A stretch of DNA of 5,768 bases from Alphaproteobacteria bacterium (GTDB taxonomy: Bacteria; Pseudomonadota; Alphaproteobacteria; RF32; UBA3637), in contig JAFQJY010000123.1 in assembly GCA_017414845.1 (NCBI GenBank), positions 1 to 5,768 of the forward strand, written 5' to 3'. Below, in pieces: positions 1 to 5,655 of the stretch (its first letter is position 1; each line of letters opens with the position of its first letter). The position numbers and the translations under genes were made by a program. The notes beneath the pieces were generated by a model that was given only the letters and a program-made list of their open reading frames with translations, was not told where the DNA came from and ran no database searches.

Positions 1-743
1 CTGCCATATTCACTCTTTTATCTTACGTATACTATTTGCATTATACAGATAGTTTATCCGGCTATTTTAATTGTAATATCCTTGTCAATCAAAAAATAGC
101 CACCTTATTTTCTCACGGAAAACTTCCGATTGATAGTTTTTATTACTTTCTCTACTTCACTCTTTTCTGCATCCCTTTCTTCTTATACAGGAATAAAAAT
201 ATTTATGGTCTCACCTTATCCTGCTTTTTTATTATTTCTTTTATTTCATCCTGTTTTTTCAACCCTTTTCGGCAATACCTCATCCCAAGTATCGTTTTTA
301 TTCCGCTTATTCTTACCGGAACTGTTTTACCACAAACGACTTTTTCATCTAAGAAAACAAACGTCAAATTTATCCTATACCTTTTGAGTTTTTCTTTTAT
401 TATTTTTCAGTTCCAAAAATCCGGTTTATCTATTCAAAATCACATTAAAACAACAAATAAAATTATGTCATATATTGATGATAAGGCATCTATTTCAGAA
501 GCCCCTCTTCTTTGGTTTAATCTGTACAATCCGTCAATAGACTATTACGAATTTTATAACGATCTTTTCAGTATAGTTCAGCAACACAATATTCCCCTTC
601 CCCATTTTAACCCCATTGACAGATGGCGAGAAAAAAAGCCGGAACTCATCATTGTTCGTTTTGGTTTCAATTTCCCAAAGGATCTTCTTCCTTTTTATAC
701 AAAACTACCAGATTTGCCAAACGTTTATCTCAAAAAGAAATAA
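1..743 (+). CDS. C-terminal part of a multi-pass membrane protein, probable GT-C (family 39/PMT-like) glycosyltransferase; 5' end outside window
   Basis: The reading frame is open to the left edge (first full codon at base 3), so this is the last 246 residues of a longer protein. A TTG at 36 could start it but has no ribosome site and lies inside coding sequence. Four hydrophobic spans are visible at about residues 45-61, 66-86, 92-110 and 121-137 of the fragment. The short motif NPFRQYLIP comes just before the third span. A soluble tail of about 100 residues follows, rich in aromatics (LLWFNLYNPSIDYYEFYND). Known of the family: GT-C enzymes of the dolichyl-phosphate-mannose mannosyltransferase/ArnT type use lipid-linked sugars and have a catalytic Asp in the first periplasmic loop, with an R/Q-Y-x-x-P segment near a late span and a soluble C-terminal region. 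The catalytic end is not in the window, so activity cannot be judged. Inference: it glycosylates an envelope lipid, glycan or protein at the inner membrane. Another polytopic membrane protein is possible. Confidence 0.6.
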   Translation, partial: AIFTLLSYVYYLHYTDSLSGYFNCNILVNQKIATLFSHGKLPIDSFYYFLYFTLFCIPFFLYRNKNIYGLTLSCFFIISFISSCFFNPFRQYLIPSIVFIPLILTGTVLPQTTFSSKKTNVKFILYLLSFSFIIFQFQKSGLSIQNHIKTTNKIMSYIDDKASISEAPLLWFNLYNPSIDYYEFYNDLFSIVQQHNIPLPHFNPIDRWREKKPELIIVRFGFNFPKDLLPFYTKLPDLPNVYLKKK

Positions 744-745
744 CA

Positions 746-1213
746 TCACTTCCAGTTAACTTCTATATTATAGGTATTTCCTTTTTGGGCAGAAAAAGTA
801 TATTGATAAGGTTCATCGTGCCATGCATCAACATTCTTTCCCAGTATTTCCTCTCCGTTGATTCTAACAGAAACATACTTAACCCATAATTTCTTATGGC
901 TCAAATCTCCGTACACATCGTATGGACCTCTTAAAAGAAGAACCGTATCGCAGTCTGATATTGCATAAATTGAAAAAGAAAATTTTTTATTTTCCGTATG
1001 TATAGCATAGACATCCGTTCCGGAAGTCCAATCTGCCTTCATTTCTTCTCGCCCAAAAGCATATACCCTCAACTTTTTTTCATCAGAGGAAATGACTGAT
1101 TTAACATCCACTCGGGCAGTTGATGCTCTCTGCTTAGGCTTCAAGTAAAGAAGTATCCCCGTAAAAACAATCAGTACCGTAACCGTGATTATAAATCTAA
1201 TGAAATCTTTCAT
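746..1213 (-). CDS. Small membrane-anchored protein of unknown function
   Basis: This encodes 155 residues. One hydrophobic segment (about residues 5-24, after MKDFIRF) is followed by a basic stretch (KPKQR), then a soluble region of about 130 residues. No signal-peptidase motif or lipobox is seen, so I read it as a signal anchor with the rest probably periplasmic. The C-terminal half alternates hydrophobic and polar residues and is rich in Tyr and Trp (WVKYVSVRING, WHDEPYQYTF, YNIEVNWK), which suggests a beta-sandwich, perhaps one that binds carbohydrate. There is only one Cys (C88) and no recognisable catalytic motif. The ATG at 1211-1213 is preceded by GAGGT and, further up, by a TTGACA promoter. 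The gene ends 2 bases from the end of the converging glycosyltransferase-like gene. A role in surface glycan chemistry is a guess from that neighbour only. I do not recognise the family. Confidence 0.7.
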   Translation of the reverse strand: MKDFIRFIITVTVLIVFTGILLYLKPKQRASTARVDVKSVISSDEKKLRVYAFGREEMKADWTSGTDVYAIHTENKKFSFSIYAISDCDTVLLLRGPYDVYGDLSHKKLWVKYVSVRINGEEILGKNVDAWHDEPYQYTFSAQKGNTYNIEVNWK

Positions 1214-1216
1214 ATT

Positions 1217-1221
1217 ACCTC
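1217..1221 (-). promoter_or_regulatory. Ribosome binding site of the 746-1213 gene
   Basis: On the minus strand the sequence reads GAGGT, then AAT, then the ATG at 1213-1211. The spacing is short but the match to the anti-Shine-Dalgarno sequence is good. It fixes the start of the small membrane protein. Confidence 0.6.
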
Positions 1222-1251
1222 AAATAATGCGCATAAATTACTATATATGGT

Positions 1252-1279
1252 ATAGTATCTACTTTTATAAAACTGTCAA
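1252..1279 (-). promoter_or_regulatory. Sigma-70-type promoter for the 746-1213 gene
   Basis: On the minus strand a perfect -35 box TTGACA (1279-1274) is followed by a 16-base spacer and a -10 box TACTAT (1257-1252, four of six matches). Transcription would start near 1245, about 30 bases before the ATG. The -10 box overlaps an inverted repeat at 1240-1256. Confidence 0.6.
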
Positions 1280-1290
1280 ATCTTTTTTTG

Positions 1291-1319
1291 TTGATTTCCT
1301 TATTTTTTCTCTTTAAACT
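1291..1319 (+). promoter_or_regulatory. Possible promoter for the prepilin peptidase gene
   Basis: TTGATT (1291-1296) and TAAACT (1314-1319) are 17 bases apart; each matches consensus at four of six positions. A start near 1326 would leave a short leader that includes the GAAAGG ribosome site at 1337-1342, 8 bases before the ATG. The region is very T-rich, so chance matches are likely. A closer TATATT (1326-1331) fits a -10 box better but would place the transcript start on the ribosome site. Confidence 0.35.
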
Positions 1320-1350
1320 GACTTTTATATTATTTTGAAAGGTTTTTTAT

Positions 1351-2055
1351 ATGTTTTATCTTTGCGCTTTTTTTCTTGGAAGTCTTATTCCTTTTATCGC
1401 ACGCCGATTTGGAAAGTTTGAAGCGTCAGATCCTGCAAAAGCGCTTATTTTGTCTTTTCACAGACCGCACTTTTTATTTTCCGTTCCCGAAACTTCTCAT
1501 TCAGCCTTATTGAAAAAAAAACACTTTGAATTGTTTTTACATGCTTTCCTTTTAGGAATAGCCAATCTTATTTGTTGGGCTGTTATATCCTTTTGTTTTC
1601 CACCGATTTATCACATCGGTTTAACGACTTTTTGCACACTGTCCCTTTTACTTGCCGACATAGATAATCGCTGGTTTATTTTACCCGACGTTTTAACCGT
1701 CCCGTTGATTTTATTTGGTTTTTCTTTTAATGTCCTCACTGATTTTATTTCTGTTGATGCCAGTCTTATCGGGGCGCTTTATGGTTATTTTATGCCCTCT
1801 TTATGTATCCTTTTAACTTACCGTTTCAAAAAAGATTGTTTTGGCTTCGGTGATATTAAAATGATGACCGCCTTAGGTGCTTGGTTCGGCTTTATCAACC
1901 TGACTTATATCGTTTTTATTTCCGTTATCTCTTTTGCTTTACGCTCTTTTATTTCCGGCAAAAAAGAGAATGCCTATGGCCCTGACTTGACTTTTGCATC
2001 TCTTTGTATTCTTTTTTATCATATTTTTATCATTAAAGGCTTGTCTTTTTTTTAA
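1351..2055 (+). CDS. Prepilin peptidase, A24 family (PilD/GspO/CpaA-like), reduced N-terminal part
   Basis: This 234-residue inner-membrane aspartyl protease should cut the short leader from type IV pilin or type II secretion pseudopilin precursors at the cytoplasmic face. Both catalytic motifs are visible. The first is ADIDNRWFILPD, where D105 lies 8 residues before D113 of the LPD motif, the usual family spacing. The second is GFGDIK, with D168. A further AYGPDL segment (residues 208-213) matches the G-P motif near the end of the family. Several hydrophobic spans follow one another from residue 62 on. PilD is usually near 280-290 residues and carries a cytoplasmic N-methyltransferase domain with two CxxC zinc motifs. 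Here that domain is short (about residues 20-60) and has no Cys pair, so methylation of the mature pilin is doubtful, although the GS near the N-terminus (FFLGSLIPF) is kept. The ATG has GAAAGG 8 bases upstream. No pilin or secretion genes lie nearby; rodZ follows after 41 bases. Confidence 0.85.
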   Translation: MFYLCAFFLGSLIPFIARRFGKFEASDPAKALILSFHRPHFLFSVPETSHSALLKKKHFELFLHAFLLGIANLICWAVISFCFPPIYHIGLTTFCTLSLLLADIDNRWFILPDVLTVPLILFGFSFNVLTDFISVDASLIGALYGYFMPSLCILLTYRFKKDCFGFGDIKMMTALGAWFGFINLTYIVFISVISFALRSFISGKKENAYGPDLTFASLCILFYHIFIIKGLSFF

Positions 2056-2069
2056 ACCTCGTTTAGAAT
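2041..2069 (+). promoter_or_regulatory. Candidate promoter for rodZ overlapping the end of the peptidase gene
   Basis: TTGTCT (2041-2046, four of six matches) and TAGAAT (2064-2069, five of six) are 17 bases apart. Transcription would begin near 2076, about 20 bases before the rodZ ATG. There is no terminator between the two genes, so read-through from the peptidase gene is also expected. Confidence 0.4.
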
Positions 2070-2084
2070 AGACGCAAAAATGAT

Positions 2085-2089
2085 GAGGA
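2085..2089 (+). promoter_or_regulatory. Ribosome binding site of rodZ
   Basis: GAGGA lies 7 bases before the ATG at 2097. This is the best Shine-Dalgarno match and spacing among the plus-strand genes here, and it supports that start. Confidence 0.6.
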
Positions 2090-2096
2090 CTTTAAA

Positions 2097-2924
2097 ATGA
2101 CAGAAGAAAATTTAACAGAAGAACCCGTTATGATTCCGAAAAAAGTCGGAGAAATCCTTTCGGATGCCAGAAAAAAACAGAAAAGAAGTATGGAAAAAAT
2201 CGTCGCAGATTTGCATATTCGCCGTGTTTATATAGAGGCTTTGGAAGAATCTGACTATACCGCTTTCCCCGGTCTTGTCTATGCTTCCGGTTTCCTTCGC
2301 AATTATGCCAGATATCTCGGACTTGATGCGGAAGAACTTTCTCGTGCCTATCAAGAAGAAACAGCCTATCTAAAACCGGCACCCGTTTTTGTTCAAAAAT
2401 CGGAACATACTATCTCTCTGCCAAAATTTAAACATTTTGTCTTTGCGCTTTTTCTCCTTGGTGTTATCGGTTGTGGTGCCTATTTCCTTTCGTATCAGAA
2501 GAAACAACAAAATGCCGAAACTTTAAAACAACTTGTTGAAGAAGTTCCTACCGTCGTTCCGGTTGAGGAAACCCAACTTATGGAAAACACACAACAGGAA
2601 GAAACCACGCCGACAGAAGAAACGCCTGTTCAGGAAAAAGAACAACCTGCAAAAACAGAACAACCGACTGCACGTATTCAGATTACGGCTGTCAGCGAAT
2701 CCTGGATTGAAATTCAAGATGAAGATTTGATTGTTGTCAGCCGTGTTCTTAAAGCCGGCGAGAGTTACAATGTTCCGGAAAACAGCGAGAATATGCGTTT
2801 AAAAACAGGGAATGCCGGTGGTTTGGAAGTTTATGTAGACGGACAGAAAATCGCTCCTCTCGGGAAAAGCGGTGCTGTTGTTTCCAAAATTTCTCTCAAT
2901 CCGGAAGAACTTAAAAATCGTTAG
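2097..2924 (+). CDS. rodZ: RodZ-like cell-shape protein (HTH domain, one membrane span, periplasmic DUF4115 domain)
   Basis: The protein has 275 residues in the standard RodZ order. An N-terminal helix-turn-helix of the HTH_25 type spans about residues 15-90. Its signature pieces are VGEILSDARKK, DLHIRRVYIEALEESDY and FPGLVYASGFLRNYARYLGL. One membrane span follows at about 113-133. A Glu/Thr/Pro/Gln-rich linker covers 134-191, and a C-terminal beta-rich domain resembling DUF4115 covers about 193-270 (ITAVSESWIEIQD, LKAGESYNV, LEVYVDGQKI). In the family the HTH binds the actin-like MreB rather than acting mainly on DNA, and the protein ties MreB to the peptidoglycan elongation machinery. The gene starts with a good GAGGA site and ends just before a strong terminator. 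In many alphaproteobacteria the equivalent gene lies upstream of ispG, hisS and prfA; here prfA follows directly. mreB is not in the window, so the elongasome link rests on domain architecture. Confidence 0.85.
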   Translation: MTEENLTEEPVMIPKKVGEILSDARKKQKRSMEKIVADLHIRRVYIEALEESDYTAFPGLVYASGFLRNYARYLGLDAEELSRAYQEETAYLKPAPVFVQKSEHTISLPKFKHFVFALFLLGVIGCGAYFLSYQKKQQNAETLKQLVEEVPTVVPVEETQLMENTQQEETTPTEETPVQEKEQPAKTEQPTARIQITAVSESWIEIQDEDLIVVSRVLKAGESYNVPENSENMRLKTGNAGGLEVYVDGQKIAPLGKSGAVVSKISLNPEELKNR

Positions 2925-2943
2925 CTAAAAAACAAATCATCAG

Positions 2944-2976
2944 CGAGCTCTTTTTCTAAGGGCTCGTTTTATGTTT
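2944..2976 (+). terminator. Rho-independent terminator after rodZ
   Basis: The arms CGAGCTCTT (2944-2952) and AAGGGCTCG (2958-2966) pair over 9 base pairs with one T-G wobble and a 5-base loop. A T-rich run follows (TTTTATGTTT). It starts 20 bases after the rodZ stop codon and separates that unit from prfA. Confidence 0.85.
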
Positions 2977-2995
2977 AGAAAACACCCTCTATTTG

Positions 2996-3001
2996 AAAGG
3001 A
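2996..3001 (+). promoter_or_regulatory. Ribosome binding site of prfA
   Basis: AAAGGA lies 7 bases before the ATG at 3009. I found no convincing promoter between the rodZ terminator and this site. Any promoter must overlap the terminator hairpin, or prfA depends on partial read-through. Confidence 0.55.
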
Positions 3002-3008
3002 CGAACCC

Positions 3009-4085
3009 ATGAGTTTTGAAATGAAATTAGCAACCTTGATGAGCAGAGATGAAGAACTGACAGCTCTTCTGTCAGAAACGACGGATGGTGCAGAAATTGT
3101 CAAATACTCCAAAGAAAAAAGTCAATTAGAGCCGATTGTAAGTGCCGGAAAAAAATTACGCTCAGCGCAAGAACAAATGAAAGATGCCGAAACCTTAATG
3201 AATGAAACAGATGATGCTGAAATGAAGGAATTGGCCACAGCTGAATATTATGAATTAAAAGAAAAACTTCCTGAATTAGAACAGGAGGTCCGTTTACTTC
3301 TGTTGCCAAAAGACGAAGCTGATGAAAAAAATGTTATCTTAGAAATTCGCGCAGGGACAGGGGGCGAAGAAGCATCTCTTTTCGGTGCTGATCTTTTCCG
3401 TATGTACGAAAAATATGCTGCCTTTAAAGGCTCGAAATTTGAAGTCCTTTCTTTAAGTGAAACCCCTTTAGGCGGTGTCAAAGAAGGGGTTGCACAAATT
3501 TCAGGTAATGCTGTCTACGCCACACTTAAATTTGAATCCGGCGCTCACAGAGTTCAACGTGTCCCTGTTACAGAATCGGGAGGACGTGTTCATACTTCAG
3601 CAGCGACCGTTGCCGTTCTTCCTGAAGCTGATGAAGTTGACGTGCCTATTGATATTGAACGAGATATAAAAATGGACACTTTCCGTTCTTCAGGTGCCGG
3701 CGGACAACACGTCAATAAAACTGATAGTGCTGTTCGTCTGACCCATATTCCAACCGGAATTGTTGTTGAGTGCCAAGAGGAACGTTCTCAGTTCAAAAAC
3801 AGAGATAAAGCCATGGCTCGTCTTCGTGCAAAACTCTACGAACAACAGAGAAATGCTATTGAAAGCGCCTATTCACAAAACAGAAAAGAACAGGTCGGCT
3901 CCGGTGATCGTTCGGAACGTATCAGAACATATAACTTTCCGCAAGGACGTGTCACGGATCACCGTATCAATCTGACACTTTACGAAATTGATAAAGTTAT
4001 GGAAGGCGCCGGACTTGACAGTTTTACCTCTGCACTCATAGAAGAAGACAAACTCGCAAAACTGGCTGCTTTTGAAAATGAATAA
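3009..4085 (+). CDS. prfA: Peptide chain release factor 1 (RF1)
   Basis: RF1 recognises UAA and UAG in the ribosomal A site and triggers release of the finished protein. The protein has 358 residues, close to the 360 of E. coli. A charged helical domain 1 covers about residues 1-100. The segment [14 protein letters not shown] (112-125) is typical of class I release factors. The stop-codon recognition motif PxT appears as PVT (186-188, in [17 protein letters not shown]), which marks RF1 rather than RF2 (SPF). The peptidyl-transferase-centre motif GGQ is at 231-233 inside [21 protein letters not shown]233 is the glutamine methylated by PrmC. A conserved [10 protein letters not shown] stretch follows. 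The start has a good ribosome site and matches family length. The last codons overlap prmC by 8 bases, so the modifying enzyme is made from the same message. No frameshift or missing key residue is seen. Confidence 0.97.
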   Translation: MSFEMKLATLMSRDEELTALLSETTDGAEIVKYSKEKSQLEPIVSAGKKLRSAQEQMKDAETLMNETDDAEMKELATAEYYELKEKLPELEQEVRLLLLPKDEADEKNVILEIRAGTGGEEASLFGADLFRMYEKYAAFKGSKFEVLSLSETPLGGVKEGVAQISGNAVYATLKFESGAHRVQRVPVTESGGRVHTSAATVAVLPEADEVDVPIDIERDIKMDTFRSSGAGGQHVNKTDSAVRLTHIPTGIVVECQEERSQFKNRDKAMARLRAKLYEQQRNAIESAYSQNRKEQVGSGDRSERIRTYNFPQGRVTDHRINLTLYEIDKVMEGAGLDSFTSALIEEDKLAKLAAFENE

Positions 4086-4854
4086 TCAGATTACTGATAT
4101 TACGGAACGATTGAGGGCTGTTTCTGATACTCCTCGCTTGGATGCGCGCTTTTTAGCAGAAGACGCCTCTTGCGAAGAAGAACTTGAAAGTTTTATCAAA
4201 AGACGCTTAAACGGTGAACCTGTCGCAAAAATAATCGGACATAAGGGCTTTTGGAAAAAAGAATTTAAAACAACAAAAGATACGCTTGACCCTCGTCCCG
4301 ATTCGGAAACGCTGATTGATGCTGTATTAAAAGTATTACCAAACAAGTCTTATCCCTATAAAATCTTGGATATCGGCACAGGAACCGGATGTCTTTTACT
4401 GTCTCTTTTAGACGAATATCCCTTTTCTGTCGGAACAGGAATTGATATTTCCGAAAAAGCGCTTTCCGTCGCAAAAGAAAACGCAGGAACTTCCAATCGT
4501 GTTTCTCTTATTCAGCGGGATTTTACGTCTCCCCTTTGGACACAGGCGTTAGGAACTTTTGATATAATCATTTCAAATCCGCCCTATATTCCGACGGAAG
4601 AACTTAAAACACTCTCAAAAGAGACACGCCACGACCCGTTTCTCGCATTAGACGGAGGATATGACGGTTTGATGCCCTATCGTATTTTTTCTGAAAAACT
4701 CCCTTTTTTATGTCATAAAAAAACACAAATCTTTTTTGAAATCGGGAAAGATCAAGAAACAGATGTCCAAAATCTTATGGCTAAAAACTTTATTTTTAAA
4801 CAAGCCTTTAAAGATTTTTCAGGAATTACCCGAATCCTCCATTTTTCAGTTTAA
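4078..4854 (+). CDS. prmC: Release factor glutamine methyltransferase (short N-terminal domain)
   Basis: PrmC transfers a methyl group from S-adenosylmethionine to the GGQ glutamine of release factors. With the ATG at 4078 the protein has 258 residues. In order come a helical N-terminal domain (about 1-70) with [10 protein letters not shown] and [18 protein letters not shown], the RPDSE motif (73-77), the SAM-binding loop DIGTGTG (98-104), and the catalytic NPPY (167-170, in ISNPPYIP) that holds the substrate glutamine. The E. coli enzyme is about 277 residues. The shortfall is mainly in the N-terminal domain, where the stretch from RLDAR to RRLNGEP is roughly 18 residues shorter than usual. 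The catalytic domain looks complete. A TTG at 4072 would add two residues, but the ATG at 4078 overlaps the prfA end (ATGAATAA), as expected for translational coupling. No clear ribosome site precedes either. A terminator follows 29 bases after the stop. Confidence 0.93.
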   Translation: MNNQITDITERLRAVSDTPRLDARFLAEDASCEEELESFIKRRLNGEPVAKIIGHKGFWKKEFKTTKDTLDPRPDSETLIDAVLKVLPNKSYPYKILDIGTGTGCLLLSLLDEYPFSVGTGIDISEKALSVAKENAGTSNRVSLIQRDFTSPLWTQALGTFDIIISNPPYIPTEELKTLSKETRHDPFLALDGGYDGLMPYRIFSEKLPFLCHKKTQIFFEIGKDQETDVQNLMAKNFIFKQAFKDFSGITRILHFSV

Positions 4855-4883
4855 CCCAAAACTTCTTTAAGTTCTGAAAACTA

Positions 4884-4920
4884 AAAAGCCCCTCCAAACA
4901 GGAAAGGGCTTTTAATTTTT
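4884..4920. terminator. Bidirectional intrinsic terminator between prmC and rpmE
   Basis: AAAAGCCC (4884-4891) pairs with GGGCTTTT (4906-4913). An inner TCC/GGA stem continues past a small internal loop, and the apical loop is AAACA (4896-4900). The plus strand then has TTTTAATTTTT for prmC. On the minus strand the hairpin is followed by TTTTTAG, serving rpmE, whose stop lies just beyond. It sits between two converging genes. Confidence 0.8.
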
Positions 4921-4926
4921 ACTGGC

Positions 4927-5145
4927 TTATTTAGAAAAACCGGCAAAACGTTTATTGAATTTTGCCAACTGTCCGCCCGTGTCAATCAACCGATGAACAC
5001 CCGTCCATGCCGGATGCGCCAACGGATCAATATCCAAACGCACCACATCGCCCGCTTTACCAAGCGTTGAACGTGTTTTAATTTCTTTACCATCAGTCAT
5101 GACGAGCGTAATCTCATGATAATCCGGATGAATGTCTTTCTTCAT
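4927..5145 (-). CDS. rpmE: 50S ribosomal protein L31 (cysteine-free form)
   Basis: L31 is a small protein of the large ribosomal subunit that helps bridge it to the small subunit. The protein has 72 residues and starts [12 protein letters not shown], the conserved L31 beginning. It contains [10 protein letters not shown] and HPAWTG and ends with the signature FNKRF motif. It has no cysteines, so this is the zinc-independent version; the zinc-binding form carries CxC and CxxC. The [12 protein letters not shown] and [11 protein letters not shown] segments are the pattern I know from alphaproteobacterial L31. The open frame continues upstream to a TTG at 5202, but that codon is part of the TTGACA -35 box. 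The ATG at 5145 has GGAG 8 bases upstream. The gene is transcribed from its own promoter and ends at the bidirectional terminator shared with prmC. Confidence 0.95.
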   Translation of the reverse strand: MKKDIHPDYHEITLVMTDGKEIKTRSTLGKAGDVVRLDIDPLAHPAWTGVHRLIDTGGQLAKFNKRFAGFSK

Positions 5146-5153
5146 TTTTCTTG

Positions 5154-5157
5154 CTCC
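5154..5157 (-). promoter_or_regulatory. Ribosome binding site of rpmE
   Basis: GGAG on the minus strand lies 8 bases before the ATG at 5145-5143. It supports the 72-residue L31 over a longer upstream start. Confidence 0.6.
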
Positions 5158-5173
5158 ATAAAATAAGGTGTTC

Positions 5174-5202
5174 TTTATATAACTTTTTTTAAAACTTGTC
5201 AA
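5174..5202 (-). promoter_or_regulatory. Strong sigma-70-type promoter for rpmE
   Basis: On the minus strand a perfect TTGACA (5202-5197) is followed by a 17-base spacer and TATAAA (5179-5174, five of six). Transcription would start near 5167, leaving a leader of about 22 bases before the L31 ATG. This is the best promoter in the window, as fits a ribosomal protein gene. It begins 10 bases after the stop codon of the gene upstream. Confidence 0.75.
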
Positions 5203-5212
5203 CAGTTTTTTA

Positions 5213-5653
5213 TCAATATGTTACAATAACTTGATTCAAGTCCAAGACAGAAGAGGAATCATTACGAAACTCAGGTATCGGTCTCTCTATCATTCCCGGA
5301 ACATTTAAATCTTTCAACGCTTCAAAAACAGCGTTCTGCCGTGCACTGGAAAGATCTGCTGTTATAGAACGAGAATAATAAGCTTTGATAAATATCGTTC
5401 TTCCTGTAGTACTATTTGCAATTCTTTTGATCGCAGCCTTTGCAGAAGGCCCTAATTGAGCAGAACCTTTTCTGAAAGCGATTCTAACCGTCCTTTCCCC
5501 CTTGTTCTGAGAAGAACCGGAAACATCTGTTCCTGAACTTCCCCCTAAACCGCCAGCACCCAAATAAGGCAAAAAGGGAACTTTTCGCACCCGAACCTGT
5601 GCATAAGCATCTAACGATAACAGCATCAAAAATGCAAAAAGAATCCCCTTCAT
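5213..5653 (-). CDS. Small secreted protein with a degenerate OmpA-like domain
   Basis: The protein has 146 residues. Residues 1-18 form a Sec signal peptide: Lys at position 2, a hydrophobic core, then DAYA before QV as a probable signal-peptidase I site. A Gly/Ser-rich linker (about 32-50) follows. Residues 55-146 resemble an OmpA-like fold: [20 protein letters not shown] (56-75), a strand and turn IFIKAYYS (87-94), then [13 protein letters not shown] (101-113), which corresponds to the LSxxRAxxV helix. In OmpA that helix carries an Arg that binds peptidoglycan (R105 here). The Asp of the TDxxG loop is not seen and the loop is short, so peptidoglycan binding is uncertain. The open frame runs on to 5716, but the ATG at 5653 starts the signal peptide and has GAAAGGG 5 bases upstream. 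It begins 2 bases after the stop of the previous gene, so the two form an operon. The exact role is unknown. Confidence 0.7.
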   Translation of the reverse strand: MKGILFAFLMLLSLDAYAQVRVRKVPFLPYLGAGGLGGSSGTDVSGSSQNKGERTVRIAFRKGSAQLGPSAKAAIKRIANSTTGRTIFIKAYYSRSITADLSSARQNAVFEALKDLNVPGMIERPIPEFRNDSSSVLDLNQVIVTY

Positions 5654-5655
5654 CT

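Noticed and set aside
36..38. TTG as the true start of the first gene
   Set aside because: The frame is open to the left edge, there is no ribosome site, and the fragment looks like the C-terminal part of a larger membrane protein.
130..387. Second plus-strand open frame within the glycosyltransferase-like gene
   Set aside because: It is a T-rich out-of-frame shadow whose hydrophobicity follows from base composition.
2112..2382. Overlapping antisense open frames inside rodZ
   Set aside because: They oppose a well-supported gene, have no ribosome sites or family features, and differ only as alternative frames of the same stretch.
2523..2730. Open frames on both strands over the rodZ linker
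   Set aside because: The low-complexity Glu/Thr/Pro linker gives low-complexity Lys/Arg or Phe/Cys translations in other frames.
5146..5202. A 91-residue start for L31 at TTG 5202
   Set aside because: The TTG is part of the -35 box of the rpmE promoter; L31 begins MKKDIHP and has GGAG before the ATG at 5145.
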